Of a DNA stretch of 64,000 nt, positions 21,536-34,400 are shown piece by piece. Below the pieces are notes generated by a model. It saw only the letters and a program-made list of their open reading frames with translations. It was not told the DNA's origin and ran no database searches. Where the stretch lies: assembly GCA_907165065.1 (NCBI GenBank), contig OU015534.1:11601686-11665685 (forward strand). Direction: 5' to 3'. The stretch is from Caprimulgus europaeus. Lineage: Eukaryota; Chordata; Aves; Caprimulgiformes; Caprimulgidae. The first letter of the stretch is position 1, and each line of letters starts with the position of its first letter. Both the position numbers and the translations under genes were made by a program.

Positions 21536-24500
21536 GTAAAGTGCGAAGGTTCCCTGGTGCTCCAAGCGTCTCCCTGGGAAGCAGGTTTTCATTGCACCAG
21601 GGGTTGGGGTCACCTCTTCGTGATGCAGCTGCAAGGCAGCATGTCATGCCAGCCTCAAGTTAAGGACAAGGGGAATCATTTTTTTGTCGTTGCAGTAATG
21701 TGTAAAGGCCTCAGTTTGGATTCATAAATAACTCTAGCTGTGATCTGCTACTGGGATCAGTTGTATTTACAACTAACAAATGTGTAACTGGGTGGCCACG
21801 AAATAAAAGCACTCGAGTTAGCTGATGCTCAAAATCCTGTAGCCTCTCTATAAGCTCTTCATAATTGTGCCATGCTGCTCTTTGGTGGGGCAGGTCAAAG
21901 AGAGCATGGTCTGAGGGAAGACAGTGTCATACGGCTGCATGGTTCAGAGGCTCGAAATGAGTCTCCTGTGGGTCTGCCTGTTGGAATTTGACGAGTCCTT
22001 CAGAGTGGTAGGGTATTTCACATCTGTATTTTTAAGACTTTCTTTTTGATGTGCTTGTGAGGCACTTGAAATGATTGCTGGAGAAGTGGCCTCTTGTTAC
22101 TTGGTTACTCTCATTGCTGAGGACATCTGCTCTTGAGCTGCAGCCACCTTTCTCCACATACAGATGAGAGGACGAAGGTGGTAAATATGATCCCCGATGG
22201 CTTAAAGGAATAGGGGAGCAGGGCTTGTTTTGTGGGATGGTTTTTATTTGTTTGTTTTTTTCCTTTATTCAACAGAAAAAGTTAACTGCTTCTGCAAGTG
22301 TGTGCTTCCTACCTGCTGCAGCCATCAAAACAAAGTTCCTAAGTTTCATTTGCATTGGGCTTTTTTCCTTTTAGTCCATTATTTTGATGTTGGCCAGCCC
22401 AGCAACTAAAGTACTGACTGTGGGAATCAGGCTATCCAAGTTCTTTGTTCTGTCCTGGTCTCATACAGGCTCATCAAAATAGTGGTGTGTTTTCCCTGAC
22501 TTCTGTGGCTGCAGATTTAGGTCCTTGAAGTGCTTGTTCTGTGTGTACTACCTTGATGAAAAATGACTCTTCCATGTTAGGTGGAGTCCCCTCCAGGACC
22601 AACCAGCCCCTTCCATATTTCCATATTGTAAAAACAAATTGGTTTTGTTTTTAATTCTCTTGTAACTAAAAACCAGCTGAAGGTATTTTATTTAAACTGG
22701 AAAAAAAAAAAAAAGACTAGGCACTGAAAACATTATTCCCAGGTGAGGGACTTTCAGAAAGCTATAAATGTGTGAAAACAGAGGGTTGTAATGGAAACAA
22801 TTTTGCAGCCTTAGAAGGCTGGACAACTACTTTGGCTGTCCTTATCCCCATGAAACTTGCTGGACATATGCTTGTACAAATGTGATAAATCTCACAGCTT
22901 ACACCTGATCTTTGTTATCTTTTGTCATCTTCTAGGGTAGAGCCCAAAATGTCCACTTCATATGTCACTTAAATTCTAGAGAGAAGTCATCTCACTCATT
23001 CACTCCCACTAAAATTCATTTTTCTGGAAGTTCCTCTGTTAAGTCCTTCCCCACACTGCCAAAGGTGGCAGCTCTATTGTTTCATGAGAGTCTGCATGAC
23101 TTGCTTGGTGTGGCTCCAAGCTGAACGGAGCCTCCAGCCTGCTGCAGCCTGAGGACATTGAGAGGTTCTCTGGATGCTGAACCTGTGACAGAGACATTCT
23201 GTCCATCTAAAGCTCCTGTGCCACGGTGCTGGTTTCTCTGTCTTCTCTTGCTCACAGGGCTCTGGAGCAGCTGTTTGTGTCTCTGCAGGTTCGTGTCTCC
23301 TGCATGGAGCCCTTGAGCAAGTGAGGCCGCGTGTGTGTGCCAGCCGCGTGTTTGTGGGTATCCCCAGGACAGGCACAGGCATCCCAGCTGCAGCACTGTG
23401 CTGCACATTCTGCTGCCGGCTTCGCTCTGGTGTCTTGTGTCCAGAGTTGGATAAAAATGGGCAATGCTGAGGCCAGCAGGCAAAATGATTGCAGAACCCC
23501 CTCCAGTGTGTATCGGTGGTGCCAAATGGTCCAACTCCCCACATTTGGCAAGTTCTCTGTTATTAACAGCAGGAGTTAGGGAGCTGGTTTTAATCTTAGC
23601 CTGGAAGCCACCAGCTCCTGGACAATCCCCTGCTGCACCCATGCTGCTCACTGCACAGCATTGCCCCTGTCTCTTGGTGATTGCCCTGCCTGTGGCAGGA
23701 TCTGCCATGAGGTCCAGGGAGTGGGATCATGCTGGAAGGGGTAACTGGGTTTGTCCCTGGGTCCTGTGTCTGAGGCTGACTTTGAAACTCTGCCCTATGA
23801 GCCACAAGTGAGCTGGTCATACTGAGGATCTTACTAAACAGTTGCAAAAAATATCCTTTCATATCTGCAGCTGCTTTTTTGCAGAGGCAGTAGTGGCTGC
23901 GTAGAGGCCTGTGGGGTTGGTGGCTCCTGCTAAGAGGCACAGGGGTCAGCCCCATGCCGCTGGGGTGGGCTACTCTGAGACCCTGGGGACACAGCCGGGG
24001 CGTGCTGTGTGTCCAGATCCAGTGGAGCTGCTGCCAGCACAGCTCCAGTGTTTGCCATTGACTTTCAGCTGGTTTATGTTTTCAGAAAAATACCCATTTT
24101 ACTAAATGCCAGTAAAGGGCTTTGTCTAGGCACCTCTACTTACAGAGGGTGAGATTTATTGGCCTCTTTGTCTACAAAGAAAGACCAGTCCTGATTATCA
24201 GATTGTACACCAGAGACAAGTGCTTAGGTAATCAGCAAACTGTCTTGGAGTAGAAATATGATGGTTTCCCAGATAAACTCTGTAGGAAAAGCAGTGGTGT
24301 TGACATTACACGGGAGCCTGTCTGCTGTGCTGCTGCTTTCCCCTTTTCCCTCTGCTTGCTGCCTTTCCCAGGAAGCTTAGTATAGACTGTGCAAGAGGAT
24401 TGCTGGGGTTGCTTGACAATACTCCTTGGGTCTAGAGTATGCCTTGCATCCCTCTTCTTTCTTGAAGAAGACAGCACAGCACAGGAAAGGTGTCTGCAAG

Positions 24501-25411
24501 AGTGGAGAGCTCATAGTCACCCTAAGGACGTCCATTTGCTTAGCTTTTGGTGTGTCTGTGCTCTTCCCTGGCTACAGGAGGGGATCCTCTGACCCCACAC
24601 CAGTGGCCTGGAGTACACTGTCAAGTGCTAGCTCACTCTAGCTCTGATCTGATCCCCTTTTTCTTGACCTGCTTCTGTAAAACAACAGGTCACGAGGCTT
24701 GGTTATCGTGAGAGGTGTCCTGACCATTTAGATAGAGGAGGTGGAAAGTGCTTGCAAGTGGTTAAAAGCTGTTGTTGGGTATATAAAGCTCACCATGCCT
24801 TTTTAGAAGATGCAAGTGGTTTGTCTGATGCCCAAGAAAGTTCATGCCAGGAGCTTAAGTGAAAGGTTCCCTCTACACAGAAGGTGCTTGTACAGGCTTT
24901 TTCATGGTACTTTGCTCTCTTTTTATGATTATTTTTTATTGATTTTTTCCTGAAGGAACAGACAATAAAAGTACAAAAAGATAAATGCCTTATAGCTTGT
25001 TTATGTTCACAAGTACCATGTGCTTCTCAGGATTGCCAGTGAAACTTTACAATTTTGCAGGTTTATGTTTTTATACTTTATCAAAGCTGCAAGACCAGAT
25101 AATGCTGCAGAGACCAAATGCAGTAGGCTGGGTGTTACAGATGGATGTAGCTGGTAACAGAAAGGGTGACAGAGTAGAAATCTGATCCCTTTTGAGTATT
25201 CTCTGACCTGTATTGGAATGTATCCATGGAGCAGGTATATCCCTTTGTATTTGTGTGTGATTTCTGCAGCACGAATCTCGTGTGCGTATGTGCTCGGCGA
25301 CGTGTCCTTGTGTGGATAAGTTGGTGCTTTGCTTGGCCTGGCAGTGAAGGAGGGAAAGAGTCTTGGGCAAGATCAAGCAGTGACTCTGGTCAGACCTCTG
25401 CGTCCACCACC

Positions 25412-25434
25412 CTGTCCCTCCCTCCCTCCCTCCT
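25412..25434. repeat. (CCCT)n simple repeat
   Basis: Several tandem CCCT units lie just upstream of the sense CR1. It is a plain low-complexity tract. Confidence 0.85.
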
Positions 25435-25557
25435 GATAGGAAATGTCTGGATGAGGCCACTTCACCCTGTGCCATCAGGCATGTGGCACTGCACGGATGC
25501 AGTCCTGAAGGGGCCTGGAGCAGTAGAAGCCGTTTACTGGCCATGATAACAAAAGGT

Positions 25558-25955
25558 TGCCTACAGGAAAGATGTGGACCTGTTGGAGCGGGTCCACGGG
25601 AGGGCCACAAAAATAATCAGAGGGATGGAACACCTCTCCTAAGAGGACAGGCTGAGAAAATTGGGTCTGTTTAGCCTGGAGAAGAGAAGGCTCTGGGGAG
25701 ACCTTTTTGCGGCCTTGCAATCCTTAAAGGGGACTTATAAGAAAGATGGGGACAGACTTTTTAGCAGGACCTGTTGTGGCAGGACAAGGGGTAATGGTTT
25801 TAAACTAAAAGAGGGGAGATTCAAACTGAATATAAGGAATAAATTTTTTACTATTAGAATGGTGAAACATTGGAACAAGTTGTCCAGCGAGCTGGTAGAT
25901 GCCTCATCCTGGAAACTTTCAAAGTCAGGTTGGACAGGACTCTGAGCAGAGGTTT
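25558..25955 (+). mobile_element. CR1 LINE 3' fragment, sense
   Basis: The sequence reads as the carboxy end of the CR1 ORF2 protein. It runs YRKDVDLLERVHGRATKIIRGMEHLS, then after a one-codon break RLRKLGLFSLEKRRLWGDL, then RTRGNGFKLKEGRFKLNIRNKFFT and HWNKLSSELVDASSW. It is 5'-truncated, as most CR1 copies are, and the usual 3' tail is lost or diverged after 25955. An open stretch of 94 codons (25661-25945) survives, so it is less decayed than the other CR1 pieces here. CR1 is the dominant LINE of birds and other reptiles. Confidence 0.93.
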
Positions 25956-27732
25956 GATTCGAGCTGCCCTCTGAGAGGCAGAACCATCACCTTTCAGTAG
26001 GTAAGCTGTATACTTCTGCCAGGTAAATGCATGAAGAGAAAGATGGCAAGAAAAGCAAAAAACAAGCTAGTGAGCTTTAAAAACTGCTCTAAAGAACTGT
26101 ACATTAATCTCTCAAATCTATTTGCCTCTCAGTATATGGGAAGTCTGTAGGTAGCAGCTGTTACCCAATTAAGATACAGATTAATATAAGAACAGTTCTT
26201 GGAATATAAAAGAGTGTCTGTGTCCCTACACTTCCTTAAAATTCCACCTCATAATGGCTTGATGAACTTGAGAAACCCACCTAGAGGAACTCTGCATTCT
26301 TTCTTAAAATTAAAATGCTTTCACTAAAAGGTATATATTACCATTCTGTGGAAGTCACTGTGAGAAAATAATCTTTCCACTTACAGCTTATTCAGTGAGT
26401 CAGATATTTGGTATTCATTAAATGTAATTACAGTTTAATTGGAGTTTAATCTCTCTTTTCTTTTTCTCCTTCCTCTGAGTTCAGTGCTGTAAGCCAAGCA
26501 GCCAAAGAATTAGAGAGGTAGAAACATTGAGCTCCTTCCAGTTGCCACACATTTAATAAAGCAGAGTCCTGGGGTTTGTGAGGGGGCTTATGCTTTATGA
26601 GTAGGTTGAGCTGGTCTGTGTGGAAGAGTTAGTTACTCCTGGGTGGTGGGGCACTGTCAGCACCTCTCAACTGGATGCTATGGCTTCTGGAGGCTTGGGT
26701 GCGTGTGCAGGCAGCAGGGCGTGCTCCTAGGCTGTGTTTGACCTTTATTTCATGAAAACGTGTGAGATGTGTAGCTTCAGGAAAGTGCCATGTGAAGTGA
26801 AATCCTGTAGTGTACACTTGTTTTAATAATGATTTTTTTAATTACTTGGATGCATTGATGGCAAGCTACTGACCTCCAATATTCAATATTTTAAAAGACA
26901 GTTTTGTCAGTTGGAAGGCAGACAGAAAAATTATCTATGTTCCATGTGCCTCTAGCTATCCTGGGCAGACACAGGCAGAGGCCCGTGAGACTGCATCTCT
27001 TTATGCGTGTGTCTGGCTTTAAACAGCCAAGCAGGCCGGGTGCAGTCAGTGGGACTATCTGTTGGCAGGACCTGTTCCTAAGGAACCTCTTCAAAAACAG
27101 AGTAGACCAGGGTTCTGGAAGAAAGTGTTTTTCTTCAGATTTAATTTAGTTGTTTTAAATACAGTTTCGAAATGCAGAGGGTTGTTGTGATGGGCCATGG
27201 GAGAGCACACGTGCTGGCTGCCCAGCGCAGGGGATGATGGCTGCGTCCTCTCTGGGTCTCACCTACCAACAGTGGTCTATTCTGTTCATCTAACACCGTG
27301 CAATTTTGGTGTTGTTGTGATAGCAGGGGAATGAGCAGAGACCCCAGTAGTTACTGCTTCCCTGTGTAAGTCAGGGCAACATCAAAACTGGTGAAATGCA
27401 TGTTGAAAAAAGGGCAGCATTTTGGGCATCATGCTGGCACATGAAGCAGAGGGCACCACTGCTCTCTGAGTGGATCCTGCCCAGCTGGGTGTTTGCTGTC
27501 TTATGGTGTAGTTAGGAGCCCCACTACATTTCAGTGTTTGGGATGAGGCTGTGCCCTTGCCCATGGCTGGGGAGCTGCCAGGGTCGCTCTGCTGTGGCTG
27601 GTTCCTCAGCAATGTCCATCTGGGTCACAGGAGCATGTTTTGGTTGCAGCGAGATGGACAGGAGATGAGACCTCTCTAATGATCTTTTGAGTGCTGCTCT
27701 GACGCCTGCTTTCTGTGTGTCTCTCATTTCAG

Positions 27733-27792
27733 CTGACTGGGATTATTCAAGGCATGGTGGATGGGCAGCCGAGCCTCCAGCAAGTGCTTGAG
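27733..27792 (+). CDS. ERI3: ERI3 coding exon, LTGIIQ segment
   Basis: This 60-bp, 20-codon exon (phase 0 to 0) encodes LTGIIQGMVDGQPSLQQVLE. The LTGI motif followed by an acidic and hydrophobic helix is typical of DEDDh exonucleases, where it forms the conserved helix and turn before the second catalytic Asp. The acceptor is CTCTCATTTCAG ending at 27732 and the donor is GAG|GTAAGC at 27793, both close to consensus. As I recall, the human protein has Ala where this one has Gly after LTGIIQ; that is a minor change. Confidence 0.95.
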
Positions 27793-29962
27793 GTAAGCAG
27801 AGTAACCTTTAGTTCCTGAACTCTGACCTCTGGTCCTGTCGTCCCCTCTTCATCTCTCTCCCTCCACCCTCCCCTTGCTGAGAATCGAACCGCGTAATTT
27901 GACTATGATTACAGCTTCATTAGAATAACATTTGCTGTCACGTTGGTGACATGCTGCTGAGAGTATTGAACCATTGATCTGTCATCTCCAGCTGTTCATG
28001 TCAAGGGTGCTGACAAGATATCCAAACTCCTGCCAGTAGATAGAAGAAGAGGCGATTCTTGCTTGAGCCAGTTTTAAAGCACCAAGACATTGCTTGAGAC
28101 CACTGCTCCAGGAGCTTCTGCCTTCATTTTCTTTCTCCTCCCTCAGCACTTTATTAAATTAATTATTTCTACCTATTTAAATGCTCAATAATACATGTAG
28201 TATGGAAAGAAAATGTCTCTAAAATCTAATCTGGAGGATGTGCAAATGCAGATATAGCCCTAATAATGCCATCTGCTTAATGTTGAATTCCTACAGCATT
28301 TAGGGCTTAATTAGCTTGGGAGTATTTCTCCATCAATAGCTTTTGTTGGTAGTCAAATAGTGAAGGAAACCTCCTCAAGCAGAGCCCGCCCAGCTGCAGG
28401 TTGGTGTTCAATGCATTGTCCCTATCAGGATTTCCACTGCTATGTTGCCTAATTGTTCCCAATCAGAAAAATTGCAACAATTGATTTGAGGAAATCTAAT
28501 TAAAGGCTTTAAAATCCTCCATGGGGACAGCACTTTGTGGGTGCTCACATCAGGGAGTTTAGAAAGGTTACTGCTGCTGCCTCTTGCTCCAGGGAGCCTT
28601 GTGTGGGGCTGGCTGGAAGATCCTGGCAGCCCAGGGGAGGCAGAAGTGTGGCTGAGAGGCTGGATGCTGCTTTGGGGGGAGCTTTACTCCAGAGGGCTGT
28701 TGTACGATTGATCGGTCGCAGGAAGAAGCACTGTCCTCTGCCAGAAGGGCCGTGGCAGCGACACGAAGCCCAAGACAATGCTCTGTAAAGGTGACATCTT
28801 GCATCCACGCAAACCCCCAACTCTCCCTGGTGCTCTCCAGAGAACACGTAGCAGCAGTGAATGTCCTTAAGCATAGAGATGTCCACATGCTCCCTCAGGA
28901 AGAGGGAGCCCTCTTTGCCTGGATGGGTGAACGTACATCTCTGCTGGAGTATTACAGAAAATGGTTCATTCTGTTTCTACGGGAGCTTCTTAGAATGTGG
29001 AAACATTTTTGATTGAAAAGGTGTTCATGCAGCTTCTGGGGCGTACTAGTTTATTCAGGAGCAGAAGGTGTTGAGTGAGGGAAAAGAGGGGAGATTTCTC
29101 TTGCAGAACCACTGGAAATGCTGCTAGTGAGCCTGCATAATAGCAGCTGATTGCCTGTCACCTGCCAGCGGAAGATTTTTGGTATGTCATTTGCTAGTTC
29201 TAGCTGGAAAAGTGTCTATCTAGGGGTTTTAGTCTGGGTTAGTTCTTCCTCGTTAATCTCCAAGGTGGATGTGCATCCTTCAGATCAACATGGCCCATTT
29301 CTGAAGTGGATCCAGAACATCTGTCCCTATGGGAGGTTGATCAGGAATAGTGGATTCACCTTAAATCCACACTGTACCTTGAATAAGCAGTCCTCAGAAC
29401 CATAAGGAGGAAAGAGAGACCCAGTCTGGAGAGGAAGAGGACACATGGCTTTGCTTGTTATTGCTGCACAGTGCTTGTGTGTGCCCAGCCCTTCTATTTC
29501 TCCCCCTCTCCCATATCCCCTTGGAACTGTATGAATTGGAGTATGTGAGGGGTGCCATCCCTGGGTGCCTGTGTTTTCCCCTCACTGGAGGGGACATAAG
29601 TCATGCTCACTAAGAGCCCGTTTGGTACAGAGAGAGGAAAAGTGGAGGAGGAATGCCAGGTAGCAGCGTGGTTATATCGTCCTGTTAACGCTGTATAACT
29701 TCCATCCCTCCACGAGCAGAGCTGCTGCAGTGTCTGATAAGATCATCTCTGCTCTGGTTGCCTGATGTCTCCTATCAGAAATCTTCAAAGGTCCAAACGT
29801 GCTGTTGTTGAGATGGCAAGCAAAGAGAGAAGAGAGAGAGGGAGAGGGTGGATAAGATCACAATTTTCTTCTCTCTTGATTGCAAGCAGCTTATCTGAGT
29901 TTAACTGTTGTGGCTCGGTCTGTCTCGGTAAAACTCATCCCCTTTTCTTGCCTTCCTTTCAG
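27793..29962 (+). other. ERI3: ERI3 intron (2.2 kb)
   Basis: The intron runs from GTAAGC to TTTCAG. No transposable element was recognised. The first 730 bp are unusually rich in homeodomain-type cores and are listed separately. The remainder is ordinary intronic sequence. Confidence 0.85.
27890..28520. promoter_or_regulatory. Candidate conserved noncoding block
   Basis: This AT-rich block has repeated homeodomain cores: TTAAATTAATTATT near 28150, TTAATTAG near 28307 and CTAATTAAAG near 28496. Its proximal edge has CpG-containing pieces (ACCGCGTAATTTG near 27890 and the near-palindrome GTCACGTTGGTGAC near 27938-27951). It lies immediately downstream of an ERI3 exon. The composition suggests a cis-regulatory element; there is no direct proof. 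Confidence 0.3.
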
Positions 29963-30054
29963 AGGGTTGACGAGTGGATGGCAAAGGAAGGCCTCTTAGA
30001 TCCCAGCGTCAAGTCGATTTTTGTGACCTGTGGAGACTGGGACTTGAAAGTGAT
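29963..30054 (+). CDS. ERI3: ERI3 coding exon with GDWD catalytic Asp
   Basis: This 92-bp exon encodes RVDEWMAKEGLLDPSVKSIFVTCGDWDLKV plus two bases of the following Met codon, so the downstream intron is phase 2. TCGDWD matches the position of the Exo II aspartate motif of the family (DGSWD in ERI1), giving a third catalytic acidic residue. A pyrimidine-rich acceptor ends TTTCAG at 29962. The donor is GAT|GTGAGT at 30055, a near-perfect U1 match. The Met codon is completed by the first G of the exon at 49815, which confirms the splice pairing across 19.8 kb. Confidence 0.95.
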
Positions 30055-31779
30055 GTGAGTATGGAAGGGGAGAGAGATTTTTCTGGGTTTCATTGCTCCA
30101 TGCTTGCCTGTAATGCATACGTCTTTGTCCTTAGAAGCCTCAAGACTGTCCCTAGTCTTTGTTTCTTAGGGAAGTCATTGTTGCCGTGCATAATTGGGAG
30201 TGGAGGGTTGTTTAAGTAGACAGGTGGGTGCTGGGCATAGTGCAAGGTCACTGCCTAGGATATTCCCTATAGCGAATGAATCCTTTTGGAACCCCAGGAA
30301 AGGTTTAAACTGGAGCTTTGATGTTTTCCATGTATCCAGTGTACTTTTCAAATGGATGGCTGGTGCTGAGCACATACATGGAACTCTGTTCCTGTACACC
30401 CAAATCAAGCAATGGTCCTTACCTGGCTTCTGCATGCAAGGCTTCCTCTTTGTCATCTTGGCACACTAACTAGATGTGAATCACAGAGCAGTCTTTAGAA
30501 AGAGAGCACAAGCAAAGGCTGGCATGCTCCATCGGTGTTCTTGTTGTTAAGGTCATCTTCATCAGCTGGGCAACTGTAGCTGGAGAGTATCAGGTGGGGA
30601 CCTGCACGGGGACCTGCAAGTGTCTGTGTGTGTATGTGTTTTGTTAGGAAAACAGCTAAACTACCAACCTAAAAATGCTATTTTTAAAAATTGAGTTAAA
30701 TTTCTAAGAATTAGTCTAATCTATAAGATGTTTGCAGATCAGTGTCATATTGTGCTGAATTCACTTGGATTCCTATGATCTCACTTCAGCTTTTCATGTC
30801 CTGAGAGTGCTCAATAAAGACTCCTGTTGTTATCACACCAGTAAAGTGTGGGCTTGACATATCCAATGCTAAACTGACATCCGCAACTCGTTAGTAGTGT
30901 TACTTGGTTTTCACTGTGACATTGGTTTCCCCAAGTCAGGAGCCTAAATAAACTGCACACAGCTTGGGAGCAATCAGCACTGGTTCTTCCCTGCAGAGTG
31001 GTCTTTGAGGGTGGCAGCTCCTTGCTTCTTCTTGGTATGATTAGTGAGACATGAGGATGGAAGCAGCGGCACAAGCGCTAGTGAAGATGAGAAATTTGCC
31101 GTGCTCCAGACAGGAATGTGGTATCCGAACCTTTGAGTCAAAATCTGGGTCTCTGCTGGGGCCTCGTCCAGAGCTGGTGTATGTTGCCCATTCCCATGTT
31201 AGTGGTTTAAATAAAGAGTGATGCTTTTCTTGATATATCATGCTTAAACTTTTATTGGAGACAGCTCGAAGACAGCTGCAGGGGTGTGCTAAACTTGCTG
31301 TTTCTCATCTGTTCTCTGTTCTTTACTCCTGTATTGCTGTTCTGAGAGTCCAGTTTAGTGCTTTTGGTGATGATTGTGAGGAACGTAGTTATCTTTGCTC
31401 AAATCCCATCTTTCCATCACTTTCACGGTGGGATAACAAGGTTCCCAGATAATGACATCCTAACTTGCTGTCTGTTTGGAGTCGGCAACTATCTGGATGG
31501 GGTTTTTTTGCTTCAGAGCTTTACGTTGGGCAAATATAGGTGAAGATGAGCCCCATTTCTGGTGAGCCCTAGGGGTTGTGGGGTGAGCTGTCTCAGCAGG
31601 ACATGCAGTTCGCATACTCAATTCACCATTTGCAGTGGTCTCTCGCATGGATTGTGCCTCACTAGTCAGCTGGAAAAGAATATTCCACTCCTGGCCATGG
31701 GGTTGCAGTGAGTGATTCATTTCTCCCTCTTCTTTTTAAAAAATTTTTTTAAACCATTAACTTCAGAATTCAATCCTGA

Positions 31780-32080
31780 AGCATCTCCAGGGCAAAGCAG
31801 AAAATACATTTCATGTTTTCAACCACATGCGTAGCGGAGCCTGGCTGCAGCCGCTTGGTGAGTAGCACATCACGCCGCTCCGTCGCCGATTGGGTGCTGC
31901 AGCCTGTAGCGTCACATCTGATTAGCGCCGTGCCAGTGAATGAGGCTTGAGTGAGGACTCCCTGCCAGCTCTGACTTGTCTCATTTCCCATTACTTTTAT
32001 CCGTCACCACAAATGCCGAGTCTCCCTCCTGAACTAATTAAGTTTGCCTGTGTTTAGACACATTGCCAAATAGGGTTTAG
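31780..32080. promoter_or_regulatory. Candidate conserved element, CpG-retaining
   Basis: About eleven CpGs fall within 31829-31942, far above the surrounding intron. The stretch includes a GATTGG (inverted CCAAT) near 31888, a GATTAG (OTX/PITX-like) near 31919 and a TAATTA core at 32035-32040. There is no splice-bounded open frame matching ERI3. It is best read as a candidate enhancer. Confidence 0.35.
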
Positions 32081-34254
32081 CAAAGCAGAACTGAGCATCT
32101 CTTTTTAAAGAAGAAAGGCAGAGAGCTGAAACAAGGCCGCTCAGACAGGGAGGTAGAGCCTCAGAGGTGTGGAACATCTAGGAGGTATTCCAGGGAATCA
32201 CCCCGTGCTTCCCTACAAGAGGTGTGATGTATCTGGTGCCCTTTGCTACCGTATCAAGACCAACACACTGGGCACAGAAGGCACTGGGGTAGTGGGAAGC
32301 GAGGTGGTGCTGCTTGTCCACATCTGGAGAAGGGTGTTGGTGGAAGCATTGTGTGGTAGAAACCCCACTGGGTTCCAGAGGAATTCAAGACAATGAGGTG
32401 AGTGTGGCACTTTCTGGCTTATGGAGCAGCAACTTGGGGCAGGTCCATTCCTAACTGCTGCTCCTTTTCTCAGCTTCCTTAGTAATGACAGCTGCCTGCA
32501 AAGCAAGCTGCAGTTGTCTTACCCAGTGTCTTGTGTGGTTTGGAGTTCATGTCCTCTATTGTCCTTAGCTCAGCTCTTGGTGGGAAACCATGCAGCCTTG
32601 TTCCTGGCTTCTCCAGCAATGAACTGGGCATTTAGTTTGGCTTCTGTCTGCATGTGCTGTTGAACAGCTGAGGCATGCTATCTTCTGGACAGGCCTGTCT
32701 ACTACAGGAAGAGGGCTTCCAGTAGGTGCCCCTGGTAGGTGCTAGGGCACTGGGAGTCACAGGATAGGGAGGAGTGACTGGAACAAAGAGGAGGAATCTA
32801 CAAGCCTGTCAATGGTGGATATGAGGACAAGGTGTGGAAATAGCCTTGTCAAAGCTAGGAGTTGCAATATGTGCAGCACTCCTACCTCAAGGAAGAGCAC
32901 CAGAGGAGTAGCGATTGTCAAGGTACAGCCCTCTGCTGATGGCTTCTAGCAAGTAGCCAAGTCTGCAGGATTCAAGATGTAAACTCAGCTGCTAAAGGAC
33001 CTGAGAAGCCTCTTCTTGGCTCAGGGATCCTCAGGGAATGAGGCACTGTGTGGATACAGACTTGAATACTGGAGCTTTCTTGGAATATCACAGAGCTGCT
33101 TATCTGGTTTCCCTCTGACAACAGGGAGCACTAGTCACAAGGAGCTGGCTGCCCAGAGAGGACACCAAGCACCTGGGAAGGGTTCATGGAGGTTCAGCAT
33201 GAGTCGAGGTCCTCGGCCGTGCCACCAAAGGCTTTGTCATGGGCGTGGTGCACCATCAGGAGGGGAGTCCCTGTTGGAAGAACTTGGTTGCTGCTGGAGA
33301 GAGCCCATTGCACGAGAGGGCTGAGGAATGGAGCACTGATCCTCTACTGGCTGCGCTTGGATCAACCGGCTTTCAGCATTCGGTGTGTGCAAGCCAGGCT
33401 GGAGTCGGGGAGACAGCAGTTCTCCTGCCACCCCTCCCCTTCCCTCTTGTTAAGATGCAATTCTTTAATGAGGAAAACCTCTTGAGTAGGAACATCACCT
33501 TTCTGAAGGCTTGTCCTGACAAGGCAGTTCAAGCCGACAGAGTCGCATATCAGCTTCAGCAAATATCAGTCACTCATTACAGAGACTCTTCTCCCCCCCC
33601 ACCCCGCAGCAACACCCCTCGTTCCCAGACAAGGGAATGAATCACACTCCTGCTCTTGGATACATCATGACAAGTCGTGGTTCTAATGAGAGAGGGCCAT
33701 TCATTCTGGGTGGAAAGTTCCCTGTGTCGACACAGAAATGTTATTAATTAAAGAGAGCTACCTGAAGCAAAAGATGAAAGGTGCACCAGAGCTGCCAAGC
33801 TAAAGTATGAGCGGGGATACAGCCTCGTTAGGCACACGGTCCTCAGGCCTCGGAGTGCTCAGCAGGAGGATTCCTTTAGCCTGTTGCAAGGAGCTGTCCT
33901 CCAAGTTTAACAGCTTTGGGGTTGGATTCGGATACCTGGCGTAGTCTGCTTTAGGGCTTGGACCTCATCCTGCACCTGGGACAGAACTACCGCTGGTCAT
34001 TAAGCAAATTGCAGTGATGCAGCACTGGGTGATGAGGGTAACGTGCCACTGAAGGGCCGAGGGAGCTGCTGACTGCAGGACACAGTTTTAGTGGAAAAGA
34101 GGGTACTTGGTGTCTGCTAGGGCCGAGCCCTTGTAATGTAAGCTCTTTAGTGTGGTTTGTCTCCTCTGAAATGTCAGATTGCCTCTCTCTGTGTATGGAA
34201 CCGGTTTGCCTGCTCTTAAGGACAGTGTGAATTAATCTTGGCAACCAAAGAAGC

Positions 34255-34400
34255 ATTTTTACTGGGTGTTCATAGCTACAGAGCTGAGATATGGTGAGAT
34301 TAAGTGATATGCCTATGGTTGTGCAGGCAGAGGCAGAGAAAAGAGGCAGAGGCAGAGAAAAGAGATGAAGCCACACATGCTGAATCTCAGATCTGCACAA
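34255..34400 (+). repeat. MIR-like SINE scrap with 19-bp tandem duplication
   Basis: The part reading GAGATTAAGTGATATGCC followed by GGTTGTGCAGGCAGAGGC resembles the end of the MIR core SINE (GAGGTTAAGTGACTTGCC in the consensus as I recall). Inside it, a 19-bp unit AGGCAGAGGCAGAGAAAAG occurs twice in perfect tandem, at 34325-34343 and 34344-34362. The SINE assignment is tentative; the duplication is directly seen. Confidence 0.45.

Larger units (their letters stand above)
21536..27732 (+). other. ERI3: ERI3 intron (6.2 kb)
   Basis: The intron runs from GTAAAG to TTTCAG. The one clear insertion is the sense CR1 at 25558-25955. A (CCCT)n tract lies near 25412-25434. An AT-rich piece around 26380-26470, with TAATTACAG and TTTAATTGG cores, could be a regulatory element. 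An antisense 208-codon open frame at 23082-23708 shows no recognisable domain. Confidence 0.85.

Noticed and set aside
23082-23708. Antisense open frame of 208 codons, the longest in the window
   Set aside because: It starts with ATG but the composition is that of GC-rich random sequence, overlapping frames are also open, there is no domain, and it sits inside an intron without splice or repeat support.
33575-33625. Very strong-looking acceptor (long C tract then CCCCGCAG near 33609)
   Set aside because: No ERI3-like codons follow, and the flanking ERI3 exons already join in phase without it.
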